From Pinus tabuliformis (Eukaryota; Streptophyta; Pinopsida; Pinales; Pinaceae): 64,000 bases of DNA. The notes below the pieces were generated by a model, which saw nothing but the letters and a program-made list of their open reading frames with translations, had not been told where the DNA came from and searched no databases. Position numbers and translations under genes: made by a program. Where the stretch lies: the NCBI GenBank assembly GCA_031772625.1, contig CM062814.1:818966757-819030756 (forward strand). Reading direction: 5' to 3'. This document shows positions 12,050 through 22,658 of the stretch, in pieces. How positions within the stretch are numbered: the first letter of the stretch is position 1; the number at the start of each line of letters is the position of its first letter.

Positions 12050-14120
12050 TTGAAAATTTGATTCAGAATCCACCCCCCAGTATCTTACCATTAGAGGACA
12101 TAGTGAGAGAAACCCAAAACAACCCCTTAACTGATCTCTGTGTGGCCGACCCGACCTCTCTCCATGTTAAGAATATAGAGTTCGGCCCAGAAAGAACCTT
12201 GAAAATCAATCCATCCCTATCCACTTCCCAGGAGAAGGAGCTGTGTAGCTTATTGAGAAAACATTTAGATGCCTTCGCCTGGAGTTATAAGGAGATGAAG
12301 GGAGTGCACCCTTCAGTATGTACTCATCATATATATATTAAGGAAGATTGCAAACCAGTTAGGCAGCCTCAAAGGAGGATGAATCCAGCACTTAAATACA
12401 TTGTTAAGGAAGAATTGCAAAAATTACTTGATGCAGGATTCATCTACCCCATATCTGATAGTGAATGGGTCTCTCCTTTGGTGCTAGTGTCAAAGAAAAA
12501 TGGCAAGTGGAGAATCTGTGTCGACTATCGAGAATTGAACAAAGCCACTAAAAAGGACCATTTTCCTTTGCCTTTCATAGATCAAGTGTTAGATGGTCTG
12601 GTGGGGAAAAAGTTTTTCTCCTTCCTAGATGGGTTTAGCAGGTACAATCAAATTCAAATTAGCCCAGAAGACCAAGATAAGACCACTTTCACTTGTCCTT
12701 GGGGTACCTTTGCATACCGGGTCCTTCCTTTTGGTTTGTGCAATGCTCTAGCCACTTTCCAGAGAGCGGTATTGAGTATATTTTCTAAAATAGTTCATGA
12801 TGTAGTGGAAATATATATGGATGATTTTACTCCTTATGGTTCTGACTTTCAGGAAGCTTTATCTAACCTAGGAAAAGTTCTAGACAAGTGTATTGAGATG
12901 AACCTATCCCTCAATCCATAAAAATGTGAATTTTTGATGACCGAAGGGACCGTGTTAGGTCATGCAATATCTCAACAAGGACTATAGGTGGACCCCAACA
13001 AGATTGCCATCATCCAAAGGGTCCCACCTCCTCAAAAGGTGAGAGATGTCAGAAGTTTCCTAGGCTTAGCTGGATATTACAAAAGATTCATTAAAGATTT
13101 TAGTAAGCTAGCCTCTCCTTTGTTTGGCCTTTTAGGCAAAGATGTTGAGTTCATATGGTTCGAAAACTGTCAAGAAGCCCTAGATACCCTGAAGAGCAAG
13201 TTAGTAACTGCCCCAATTCTCAGAGGCCCAAACTAGGCCCTACCCTTTCACATTCACACAGATGCCTCAAACAAAGCAATAGGAGCAGCCTTAGGACAAA
13301 TTGATGAAAATCTACCTTATACCATATACATTATAAGAAAAAATTTGTCAAAGGCAGAGCTAAACTACACACTGACCGAGAAGGAACTCCTAGCTATTGT
13401 GCATTTTTTAAACAAATTCAGACATTATATCACAGGCTATCAAACCTTCATGCACACTGATCATGCTAAAATTAGATATTTGATGAACAAACCAGATGTA
13501 AGTGCTCGCATTATTAGATGGTTGCTTTTACTGCAGCAGTTTGATCTAACCATTATTGATAAGCCTGGTAAAGAAAATGTTGTTGCTGACTTTTTGTCTA
13601 GAGTAAATTTGCCTGCAGGTGAAGAAGGAATGGTGGATGTCCAAATGCCATATGAACATCTGTTTTCCATTTCAATACTCTCTCCATGGTTTGTTGATAT
13701 AGCAAACTACTTGGTTTCAGCACAGTTTCCATCATGCCTGTCCTCAAAAGAGAAGAGTAAGATAGTAAGGAAAAGCACCCCTTTCACCTGAATTGGGGGT
13801 AATCTCTTCAAACTTGGCCCAAATCAGATCTTGAGAAGATGTGTCAGGGAGGAGGAAGTCTTTGACATTCTTCTAACCTATCATGACGTGCCTTGTGGAA
13901 GTCATTTTGCAACAAAGAGAACTGCCTTCAAAATATTACAAGCAGGCTACTATTGACCCACTCTTCATCAAGAAGTGAGGAGATACACCAGCCAATGTGA
14001 TCGGTGTCAAAGGATGGGGAAACCTACTCCAAAGGATGAGATGCCCATGCAACCTCAAGTGACCTTTGAGTCATTTGAGAAGTGGGGCATGGACTTTATG
14101 GGTCCTATCAGCCCTCCTCA
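11998..14120 (+). pseudogene. RT, RNase H and partial integrase of element B (broken)
   Basis: One frame reads through the whole stretch. RT: EELQKLLDAGFIYPI (about 12405), RICVDYRELNKATKKDHFPL, LPFGLCNALATFQR and the catalytic VEIYMDDFTPYG near 12815. RNase H (about 13235-13600): HIHTDASNKAIGAAL, TEKELLAIVHFLNKF, ending NVVADFLSR. Integrase begins about 13780 with the zinc-finger region (GSHF...YTSQCDRCQRMGKP) and stops at KWGMDFMGPISPPQ, just before the first catalytic Asp. In-frame stops are TAA 12919, TAG 12985 (Gln expected), TAG 13234 (Trp expected), and TGA 13789 and about 13956 (Trp expected). Beyond 14120 homology to element A ends abruptly. Confidence 0.85.
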
Positions 14121-14828
14121 GGATGACGGGCCATAAATGCAACCCAACGCATCAGCTTGGGCTCTCGGGGAAGTCCAACTCCAACGGAAAGATGCTGTGG
14201 GACCAACATTGAGACCCTCCCTAGACCAAAGCTCACAACTAAGAAACCATATCCAAAGTTTTTTAGTTGTATGTTCTTTGCTCTAGTCAGTTGGCCTTTT
14301 ACATTAGCCAACACAGCTTCGCACCACTTGAAGATGGTGCCTTGATAACAGTCTACTACCATTCGCATTTGGGATCCGATGGCTATATGCAGTGTTGCGC
14401 TTCTGCAGAGTCTGGTGACAGTAAATGAAATCACTTTGAGTTCAGGATGGGATATGGTTTTGATATCAATCCCTTTGTCCTTTGTTTGGTCATTACAAAA
14501 CTCTAGTTGGAGACTATCGACAGACTGGCCACCTGGCCTAGTCCCAAATAGAGTCAATTGTTCACCTCTCTTGGGCAAACCAGTCAAGAAGTAAATGTCC
14601 TCTGGCTCCATTTTGAGCTGGTGGCCACCAATAATGAAACACTGGTCCTGTATATTCCATCTGTCCACCAGCCACTGCAAAAAGTCTACTTGGGTCCTCA
14701 TGCCAGGTATGGCCCAGAATTTAAATAGCCTGCATGCCTTCAATGCATCTATTGAATGTTGATGATTAATTGCGGCAAGGTTCACATCTTCGTGCTCCCG
14801 TTCCCGCCAAATGAGAATTGTGTATATC
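14108..14828 (-). pseudogene. Plant-mobile-domain-like protein, C-terminally truncated
   Basis: Antisense ORF of at least 225 codons. The open frame runs upstream of the first track-style start (a GTG at 14785) into ILIWREREHEDVNLAAINHQ and reaches a good splice acceptor at 14829/14828. DFLQWLVDRWN and LKMEPEDIYFLTGLPKRGE match the pattern of the plant mobile domain (PMD; also called MAIN/aminotransferase-like), where an F/W-rich stretch precedes a 'T..DV..LTGLPV.G' motif. PMD proteins occur both as host silencing factors and inside transposons; this one lies between transposon pieces. The 3' end is cut where element B sequence begins (HPEEG then stop at 14108), so the domain is incomplete. 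No ATG start could be fixed. Confidence 0.5.
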
Positions 14829-15155
14829 CTACATTGAAAGAAAAAGCAGATTAGAACATTTTAATTCAAAGTTTTTGGGCGGAAATTGAAAAAATTGAAG
14901 TTGTAAAACCTATGTCGCGGGGTCCGCACTCTCCAGTTAGGGACAGTGCGTAGGTCTGCACTCTGCCCAAGCAGTGGGTGCGGGTCCCTGGCTCTTTCCT
15001 CTGTAGGAAAAATTTGGGGTCCGCAAGTTTCGCATGTTGCGCCTGCGGACCCCCGCGAGCGGTCTTTTAAACTAAATTTTTCCTAAAAATCAAAATAGAA
15101 GCCTAAAAACAAAATTCAAATGGTTGAAATGAAAGATTAAAGTGATTTGGATTAC
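14829..15155 (-). other. Candidate intron upstream of the PMD-like ORF
   Basis: On the minus strand CACCTCCAG is followed by a donor GTAATCC (exon end at 15156). The acceptor TTTTCTTTCAATGTAG ends at 14829, preceded by CTAAT, a plausible branch point. Joining the exons keeps the PMD-like frame open only to a TAG about 38 bases upstream, so the first exon may be untranslated or decayed. The intron contains a strikingly GC-rich block (about 14915-15065). Confidence 0.4.
14915..15065. repeat. GC-rich block with recurring GCGGACCCCGC/GGGTCCGCA words
   Basis: About 150 bases far richer in G+C than the surroundings. GGTCCGCA-type words recur several times and GCGGACCCCCGCGAGC is nearly self-complementary. 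A related word (CTGCGGTCCCGCACC) appears near 23500, on the far side of nested element C. Confidence 0.6.
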
Positions 15156-16404
15156 CTGGAGGTGACGGTTTTTGATTCCAATGGACGGATTCTCTACAAT
15201 CTTCACAGGAAGTTTCTTACCCAAAAGCTCTCTTCTCTCACTCTGAAGTCAAACAATAAAAATGATTTTACAAAAGCCCTTTTTATAAGCTTTTTTGAAT
15301 AAATGAATTTTTAATTTGTTTATTTTTCACTTTAAAAAGGTAACTTTTTGATGCATTTTTATTTATTTTAAACAGGTATGAGTAATGTTTGAGTTTTTGT
15401 GCAGAATATTGGATTTTTCAGGCGAAATTGATCATTTTTAACAAAAACATTTGAGTCCTCTTTAAGCTCTTTTCTGACTCGTAAAATATGAAAAGATTGC
15501 TGAGTTTTTCTTTTTAAGCTCGTTAAAACAAAATTAAAAGGATGGTCAACTTACAGCTCTTTTCTGACCGTATAAACATGAAAAGATTGTCGGGCTTTTG
15601 TCGTTTCAAGTTCGATATTGGCTATAAAACGACGTGCCTTTGATCGCTTTTTTACTTTTTTGGATCAAGACCACTAATTATGAAAAGTACTCCTTGATCA
15701 TAATGGTCAAGCGGTTCTCTCAAGTATTATTTTATACTTTTTCGGGCTTGGGAGACACAAATTTATAAAAAAGGACAACCATGGAGTTTTCTTAAGTTTT
15801 TCTTCTGACTCCCTAAAATTGAAAAACAACGAGTTTTTCCTATATTGGACTCGTTAAAATTTAACAGTAAAGGACCTGTTCAATTACAAATAGGAAAGGA
15901 CCACTCCTTCTTAGGGTTCGAATTTTAAACTAAGTTTGACTCATTCGAAGGATGAGCTTATAACCAAGCAAATGTTATCCTCCTCAAGCTTGTCAAAAAT
16001 AAAGAGGTACTTGCCAGAAATGGTGGGGGAAAAGAGAGAAAAATGAACCTGTTTGTTATACTTTGTGTCTTAGAAAAGCATTTAACCACTCTTGAACATG
16101 ACACTTTTTGTTCACCTGGGTTGGGAAATCCTTTGCCTAATAATTAATCAAACCATATTGAAAGTCTTCAGCTGGTTTCTAGGTATTAGCTTTGGGTCAA
16201 TTGTCACCAAAACATCTGCAGTGTCGTTATGTATTCAAGAGGTAAATTCAAATAAACCATTCATCTGCAAAATATCTGTCATCCATCTTGACCATCCCTG
16301 AGTCATTCCTTGCAACTATATTTCTTCAAACTTGATCTATGATTTCGTGTTGTGGGCTTGCCTACGACGGATCGCTTTCTATCGACTTCAGCTCATTATC
16401 TAGA
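15156..16404. other. AT-rich DNA left of element C, with a ~90-bp diverged repeat
   Basis: No gene is supported; the small ORF at 16092-16301 has no recognisable domain. AGCTCTTTTCTGAC recurs at 15465 and 15555, each followed by ATGAAAAGATTG and a run of T's. A looser third copy lies near 15794. This and 22659-24380 are the two halves of one stretch separated by element C. Confidence 0.6.
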
Positions 16405-16409
16405 AAGAT
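16405..16409. repeat. Target-site duplication of element C (left)
   Basis: AAGAT here matches AAGAT at 22654-22658 exactly and abuts the TGTTAGGG start of the LTR. A 5-bp duplication is normal for integrase-mediated insertion. Confidence 0.95.
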
Positions 16410-16873
16410 TGTTAGGGTCCCACCCTAACCCCCTTATTTATGTCATGGGATCACGTCATAGTCAAGAGTCAATAAAGCCCATATTAATATTTGTAAGTGG
16501 TTAACCCGCAATTAATGACGGGACCACAGTTAGTTGCAAATGGGCGGTAGTATTAGATAGATGGTAAATGGGCGGTAGTATTAGATAGATGGTATTAATA
16601 AAACCCACGGTATTGGCCCGTGGTATTGCATGTATGAGTCATATATAAAGGATAGAGACTCCCTGTGAGGAGTATCGTATCTTGTTTTGTAATCGAGCTC
16701 TGCTCTATGGGAGGTTGCCTCCTCGAAGAGGCCTGTGAACATTTCTCTCTAAGTAATAAAATCATTGCTATTCTGTGTTCTGGGTATATTTTCTTCGCAT
16801 ATTCTGTGTTCTAGGTATCTTTTCTTCGCATATTCTATGTTTGGGTATTACTTTGCAGGTTAAGAGCATAACA
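16410..16873 (+). repeat. 5' LTR of element C (464 bp)
   Basis: Runs TGTTAGGGTCCCAC...GAGCATAACA. It contains a likely TATA box (TATATAAA, 16642-16649), an AATAAA at 16755-16760, and a perfect 28-bp tandem duplication at 16538-16593 beginning AAATGGGCGG. The outer bases GGGTCCCACCCTAACCC include a short inverted repeat (GGGT...ACCC). Confidence 0.95.
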
Positions 16874-16875
16874 AG

Positions 16876-16887
16876 TGGTATCAGAGC
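16876..16887 (+). promoter_or_regulatory. Primer binding site of element C (initiator tRNA-Met)
   Basis: TGGTATCAGAGC two bases after the LTR, complementary to the 3' end of plant initiator tRNA-Met, as in many plant retrotransposons. Confidence 0.93.
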
Positions 16888-17797
16888 ACTTTCCAGGGCT
16901 CGGTGGGATCTCCAAATTTTAGCAAAAAAAAATTTTGGCTAGAGACGTGTTCCGGCGTCTTTAAACCACGGGATCTGTCGTTAAGCGCATAAACCTGCGG
17001 ATTTGGGGAGGCATGCACGCAGGAAATACAAGAGGTGGTCACGTCTGTTGGACTCCCTTGTAACCCCTGTGGGTACCCCTTCGAGTAGTAGCACATTAGA
17101 CAGAACCGCGCACGGACTGTCTTCCACGTACCCTCTGGGTATATAGGAAGCCCTAGCTCCCTTGAAACCTCGCCATAGATAAACCTTCGGCCGTCTTGTG
17201 GCTACAGTACACCGAGAACAGCACTCGGAGAGATTACTCGCCCGTACGATAGGGTAGTCGGGTTGTACGGCTAAGGGTACGGTCGATCCTCCTTAGTTAG
17301 AGCCCTGAAACATTGGGCCGAGTACTACTGTCAGACCCTTATGTATATTGCGATCTGTAGCACCTGACACTCCTCAAGACCATAGTTCCCTTTCTATCAG
17401 GGGATCACACATCATCTATTCTAGATCAGCAAGTGCAGCAGCAGCCGACATCAGTCCCGCAGCTCCATCAGATCAGCAGCAGCAGTTGTTCCACCATTCA
17501 GATCTCTCAGATCCACCAGATCGGAGTAGTTGTGAAGGGTTCCTGTCCCTGGATATAATTTTTGCAGGACTTTTGGCGGCATTGACATCTTGAGGAATTG
17601 GCGACTGCAGTATTGATCAGGAAGGAGTAAAACTCCGTTAGGAGTTTTCCAAAAAAAAAAAAGAGTCTGAGATCTTCTGGGGCGCTTATTGGTGACCTAG
17701 CCCATCAGAATCAGGACGACGAGCTGAGCAAGGTGGTACCATTCAATTTCTTAGTAAAAAAATTTTAGGCGGTCCCAATTTTTCATCAGGTTGGTGT
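16888..17797. other. Leader of element C
   Basis: An untranslated leader of about 0.9 kb between the primer site and gag. The ORFs in it (for example 17348-17593) show no domain. It has CAGCAG-type runs near 17430-17500 and an A-run at 17651. Confidence 0.7.
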
Positions 17798-18790
17798 ATG
17801 GTAGAAACTCGCGCTCAAGCGATGGCCAATGAAAGGATAGACAAAATTGAAGACCATGTGAACTCCCTCCAAACTGCAGTGAAGGATATCCAACTTGAGC
17901 TTAAAGGAATAAGTCTCCAGATACATGATGCACTCTTGAAGGGCAAGGAGCCAGCCCACGAGGAGACGTATAATGGCCATGAATACCATGAGGGTGAGTC
18001 TAGCCACTCTCATCACGTCTGGCAAACCCATCCACCACGCAGTCAGCGACCTCCCAAGTTGGATATGCATAAATTTGACGGTTCTCACACGTCCGCATGG
18101 CTAGCACAAATGGAGTAGTATTTCCAATTGAATCATATCATAGATGAGGGGACTAAGCTTATGGTGGGCACCATGTACTTGGACAATGAACGATGGCAAT
18201 GGAAGGAATGGCATCAGTGTTGCAATGGACATTTTCAGACTTGGGCCCAATTTGCCAAAGCTCTTCGAAATCGCTTTGAACAGGAAGACTCTTTTTTGGG
18301 GCGTCTCACTAAGCTCCGACAGATGGGTACAGTGGAGGAATATATTACTGCTTTTGAAGCCTTAGCCTTCCGCACTAAGGGTCTCACAGATGAGTTCTAC
18401 ATGGAATGCTTTATCAGCGGTCTTAAAGAAGCCATCAAAGCTCAGGTTCTACTCCACCACCCTCCCACATGGACAGAGGCTTGCCAGGTAGCTCATAAGG
18501 TGGAACGTGCATTAACAGCCCAATCCAGCCGCCCCAACTTCCCCGCTAAAGGTCGTCCCTCATAGGCTCCCAACACGACTCAGACACTTAAGATTCAAAA
18601 GGTGTCACCTGCGGAAATGGCCGAAAGAAGGAAGCAAGGACTATGTTACTACTGTGATGAAAAATATTCCCCGGGTCATAAATGCAAAGAGCCCAAGTTT
18701 TTTCAAATAGATGCCACTGACTATAGCTCCACCGAGGAAGATCCACCACTTGAGGAACCGGAGGCAATCGAAGAAGATAACCAAAAGGAG
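17798..18790 (+). pseudogene. Gag part of element C gag-pol (two stops)
   Basis: Starts at the ATG of MVETRAQAMANERIDK. A coiled-coil-like N-terminus (about residues 12-50) precedes the Ty3 gag core: PPKLDMHKFDGSHTSAWL, FQTWAQFAKALRNRF and QMGTVEEYITAFEALAF. A CCHC-type zinc knuckle follows (CYYCDEKYSPGHKC, about 18642). Gag assembles the particle and binds the RNA. In-frame TAG stops at 18116-18118 and 18563-18565 sit where Gln is expected (CAG to TAG). There is no frameshift, so gag continues in the same frame into pol, giving a single precursor. Confidence 0.88.
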
Positions 18791-21700
18791 ATTGTATCTG
18801 ATGAACCAATTATTTCGCTAAATGCATTGGCAGGAATTTCTTCCCCTCAAACTCTCAAAATCAGGGGTTTTCTTAAACATCACCCAGTAGTAGTCTTGAT
18901 TGATAGTGGAAGTACCCATAATTTCATCCATCAAAAGATCGCTGAAGCAGCACATTGTTTCGTCCGGGCAGTTTCTAACTTCCAAGTCCAGATTGTAGAT
19001 GGGGGCACAATGAAATGTGAAGGTCGCTGTGAAAATGTCAAACTTCAAATGGGGGATTATCAATTGAAAACCCACATGTTTGCAATACACATGGGGGGTT
19101 GTGACATTGTCCTAGGCGCGGAATGGCTCCGCACTCTTGGGCCAATCACAATGGATTTCCAGGAGTTATATATGAGTTTTAAGCAGAACAACTCCACACA
19201 TACCCTCCGTGGACTACAGGCAGGAGCCCCCTCTATCATCAGCTCGCATAGGATGGAAAAATTGTTAAAAAAGGGCCATCATGGAGTGATAGCTCAATTT
19301 AATGCCATCCAGGTAGTCGACACCATGTCTCTGCCAATTCATCCTGAGATGCAACAGATTTTAAATAAACATCGGACGGTCTTTGACAAGCCTCATGAGC
19401 TTCCACCCTCGCGAGGGGAACATGATCATAGCATCACATTGGTTCCAGGGGCCCAACCCCCAAATGTGTGGCCATACAGATATCCGTTCACCCAAAAGAA
19501 TGAAATAGAAAAAATCATCAAGGAATTGTTGGAAGCAGGTGTCATTCGTCCCAGCATTAGTCCTTATTCATCCCCAGTGGTCATGGTCCTCAAGAAAGAT
19601 GGGGAGTAGCGGATGTGTCCCGACTTCAGGGCCCTCAATAAGTTGACAGTCAAAGATAAATTTCCCATCCCGGTGGTTGACGATTTGCTGGACGAACTCA
19701 ATGGGGCTCAATTCTTCACTAAGTTGGATCTTCGCTCAGGCTACCACCAAATTCGCATGAAGGAAGTCGACATTCCGAAGACGGCTTTCAGAACTCATGA
19801 AGGCCATTATGAGTTCTTGGTCATGCCATTTGGTCTCTGTAATGCCCCCTCTACTTTTCAGAGCCTTATGAATCACCTCCTCAAACCATATCTCAGAAAA
19901 TTTGTCCTTGTCTTCTTCGATGACTTCCTCATCTATAGTGGCACTTGGGCGGCACATCTTCAGCATGTAGATCTGCTCTTGCAACTGCTCCGCACGCATA
20001 AATTATTTGTCAAGATGTCTAAGTGTTCGTTTGGCATGGAAGAAGTTGAGTATTCGGGCCACATTGTGGGGCGTGAAGGTGTCAAGGTGGACCCCAAAAA
20101 GATCCAGGCAATGCAAGAATGGCCTCAACCTAAGACCTTGAAAAGCTTGAGAGGATTTTTGGGTCTCACAGGCTATTATTGTAAATTTGTCCGCAACTAT
20201 GGCCGCATAGCGAAGCCCCTAACTCAACTCCTAAAGAAAAATTCCTTCTTCTGGAATGAGGAAGCACAACAGGCATTTACCGCTCTCAAAACCTCCATGT
20301 GTTCCACTCCCGTCTTAGCACTACCGGACTTCACCAAATCCTTTGTCATTGAATGTGATGCTTCGGGAACAGGTATTGGAGCGGTCTTAATGCAGGAAGG
20401 GCGACCATTGGCCTTCACCAGCCAACAACTAAGTGGGAGGAATATGGGCCAATCTACCTACAAGAAGGAAATGATGGCCATCTTACATGCAGTCGAGACC
20501 TGGCGACCTTACTTGTTGGGGCGACGTTTCCAAATCCGCACAGATCATCACAGTCTTAAATATTTTTTGGAGCAACGCCTATCTTCCCCACAACAAAATA
20601 AATGGTTAGCCAAAATGTTGGGATATGATTATGAGATAATTTACAAGAAAGGGAAAGACAACAGTGTAGCAGATGCATTGTCGCGCCAATTTGAGGAGGA
20701 AAGTACTCTGCTCGCAATTTCCCTCCCCATTCCAGACTGGATTGAAGAGGCTCGCAGGGAATGGTTTTCACATCCCGGGCTCTCCCAACTCATTTCTCAA
20801 TTGCAGGTAGATCCTAATTCCAGCAAGGGCTACTCGTGGCAGAACGATATTCTTCACTACAAGGACAGAGTCGTAATATCACCAACATCCACCCTCAAAA
20901 GTCGCATTTTGGCAGAATTGCACTCATCTCCCATTACAGGACATTCGGGCTTTCAGAAGACGTATGCTCGCACCAGAAGATCATTTTTTTGGACCGGCAT
21001 GAAACAAGACATCCTTACTTTCGTAGCAGAATGTGACGTTTGTCAACGCCACAAAGGGGAAACCGTCAACACACCCGGCACATTACAACCATTGCCCATT
21101 CCGGCGTCAATTTGGACGGAGGTCTCCATGGATTTCATTACAGGTCTTCCAAAATCTGGGAACAAGTCAGTCATCATGGTGGTTGTGGACCGACTGTCGA
21201 AGTATGCTCATTTCTACGCCCTACCCCAACCGTTTACACCAACTTTGGTTGCTCAAACTTTCATGGATCAGATCTTCAAATTGCATGGCATGCCCACTTC
21301 TATTGTGTCCGACCGCGACCCGATCTTCACCAGTAATTTTTGGCAGGAGCTCTTCAGAATACAAGGCACTCAACTCAAACTCAGTACTTCATATCATCCG
21401 CAAACAGATGGTCAAACCGAAGCCGTCAACAAATGTCTAGAAACCTACCTTAGGTGTTTCACTTCAGAAAAGCAACACCTTTGGGTACAGTGGTTACCTC
21501 TGGCTGAATGGTGGTATAACACCAACTATCATGCCACCACCAAAATGACTCCCTATGAAGCAGTCTATGGTCAACTTCCGCCTTCCCCTACTTCTTATCT
21601 CACGGGGTGCTCCAAAGTACAAGCCGTGGATCAACTCCTACAACACCGCGCAACCATGCTCGCCCATTTGCGCGAGAATCTTCATCAAGCTCAGAACCGT

Positions 21701-22163
21701 ATGAAGCAACAGGCCGACCAACATCGCTCAGAGCGCCAATTTCAAGAAGGGGATCAGGTCTTTTTGAGGCTGCAACCATATAAGCAAACATCACTCAAAG
21801 ACAAGGGTTGTCAAAAGCTCTCTCCAAAATTCTACGGACCATACCAAGTACTTCAGCGCATTGGAGAAGTGGCTTACAAGTTGGCTTTTCCACCTACAGC
21901 AAAAATCCACCCAGTTTTCCATGTATCGTGCCTCAAGAAAGTGATTGGGAACAATTGCCGAGTTCAAACCAGTCTACCTGAATTGGACGAAGAAGGGTCA
22001 ATCTGGCTTCAACCTGAACAGGTTCTAGACACACGAGACAAGCACCTGCGCGGCCGCATGATTTAAGGAGGTCCTCGTCAAATGGAAAGACACCTCTCCG
22101 GAAGATGCAACTTGGGAACCAGCCACTATTATTCAGCAGTTTCCGCAGCTTCATCCTTGAGGA
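18791..22163 (+). pseudogene. Pol of element C: PR-RT-RNase H-IN-chromodomain (one stop, one frameshift)
   Basis: Protease: VVVLIDSGSTHNFIHQ with catalytic Asp (about 18890) and CDIVLGAEWLRTLGP. RT: EAGVIRPSISPYSSPV, MCPDFRALNKLTVKD, VMPFGLCNAPSTFQ and LVFFDDFLIYSG (about 19915), giving FxDD. RNase H: FVIECDASGTGIGAVL to NSVADALSR (20340-20690). Integrase: HSGFQKTYARTRR and ECDVCQRH zinc finger, then MVVVDRLSKYA, IVSDRDPIFTS and DGQTEAVNKCLE for D, D and E (20940-21440), and C-terminal HPVFHVSCLKK. A TAG at 19607-19609 replaces the Trp of the DG-W-RMCPD motif. An extra T in the TTT at about 22064 throws the chromodomain (KEVLVKWKDTSPEDATWEP) out of frame. Confidence 0.93.
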
Positions 22164-22170
22164 CAAGGCT

Positions 22171-22189
22171 AGTCTTAAGAGGGAGCGCA
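22171..22189 (+). promoter_or_regulatory. Polypurine tract of element C
   Basis: The purine-rich AAGAGGGAGCG ending just before the LTR at 22190 is the likely plus-strand primer. It is less pure than usual, with CA as the last two bases. Confidence 0.75.
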
Positions 22190-22653
22190 TGTTAGGGTCC
22201 CACCCTAACCCCCTTATTTATGTCATGGGATCACGTCATAGTCAAGAGTCAATAAAGCCCATATTAATATTTGTAAGTGGTTAACCCGCAATTAATGACG
22301 GGACCACAGTTAGTTGCAAATGGGCGGTAGTATTATATAGATGGTAAATGGGCGGTAGTATTAGATAGATGGTATTAATAAAACCCACGGTATTGGCCCG
22401 TGGTATTGCATGTATGAGTCATATATAAAGGATAGAGACTCCCTGCGAGGAGTATCGTGTCTTGTTTTGTAATCGAGCTCTGCTCTATGGGAGGTTGCCC
22501 CCTCGAAGAGGCCTGTGAACATTTCTCTCTGAGTAATAAAATCATTGCTATTCTGTGTTCTGGGTATATTTTCTTTGCATATTCTGTGTTCTGGATATCT
22601 TTTCTTCGCATATTCTATGTTTGGGTATTACTTTGCAGGTTAAGAGCATAACA
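22190..22653 (+). repeat. 3' LTR of element C (464 bp)
   Basis: Same length as the 5' LTR with about eight substitutions, seven of them transitions. It keeps the 28-bp tandem duplication (one base changed in the first unit) and ends GAGCATAACA before the AAGAT duplication. Confidence 0.95.
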
Positions 22654-22658
22654 AAGAT
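22654..22658. repeat. Target-site duplication of element C (right)
   Basis: AAGAT, identical to 16405-16409. Confidence 0.95.

Larger units (their letters stand above)
16410..22653 (+). mobile_element. Element C: nearly intact chromovirus (Ty3/gypsy)
   Basis: Complete element of 6244 bp: 464-bp LTRs, initiator-Met-type primer site, a single gag-pol frame, a C-terminal chromodomain, a purine-rich tract and a 5-bp TSD. By my count the LTRs differ at 8 of 464 positions (about 1.7%), so insertion is fairly recent. Short LTRs, tRNA-Met priming and one fused gag-pol frame suggest the Reina-like group, but I cannot confirm the clade. Only three in-frame TAG stops and one frameshift disable it. It is inserted into the unassigned DNA that itself separates the two parts of element B. 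Confidence 0.95.

Noticed and set aside
16876..16887. Possible tRNA gene because of tRNA-like bases
   Set aside because: Only the short primer-site complement is present (also at 47240, 53705 and 46084); no cloverleaf.
17348..17593. 81-codon ORF in the leader of element C
   Set aside because: No domain, upstream of gag in another frame.
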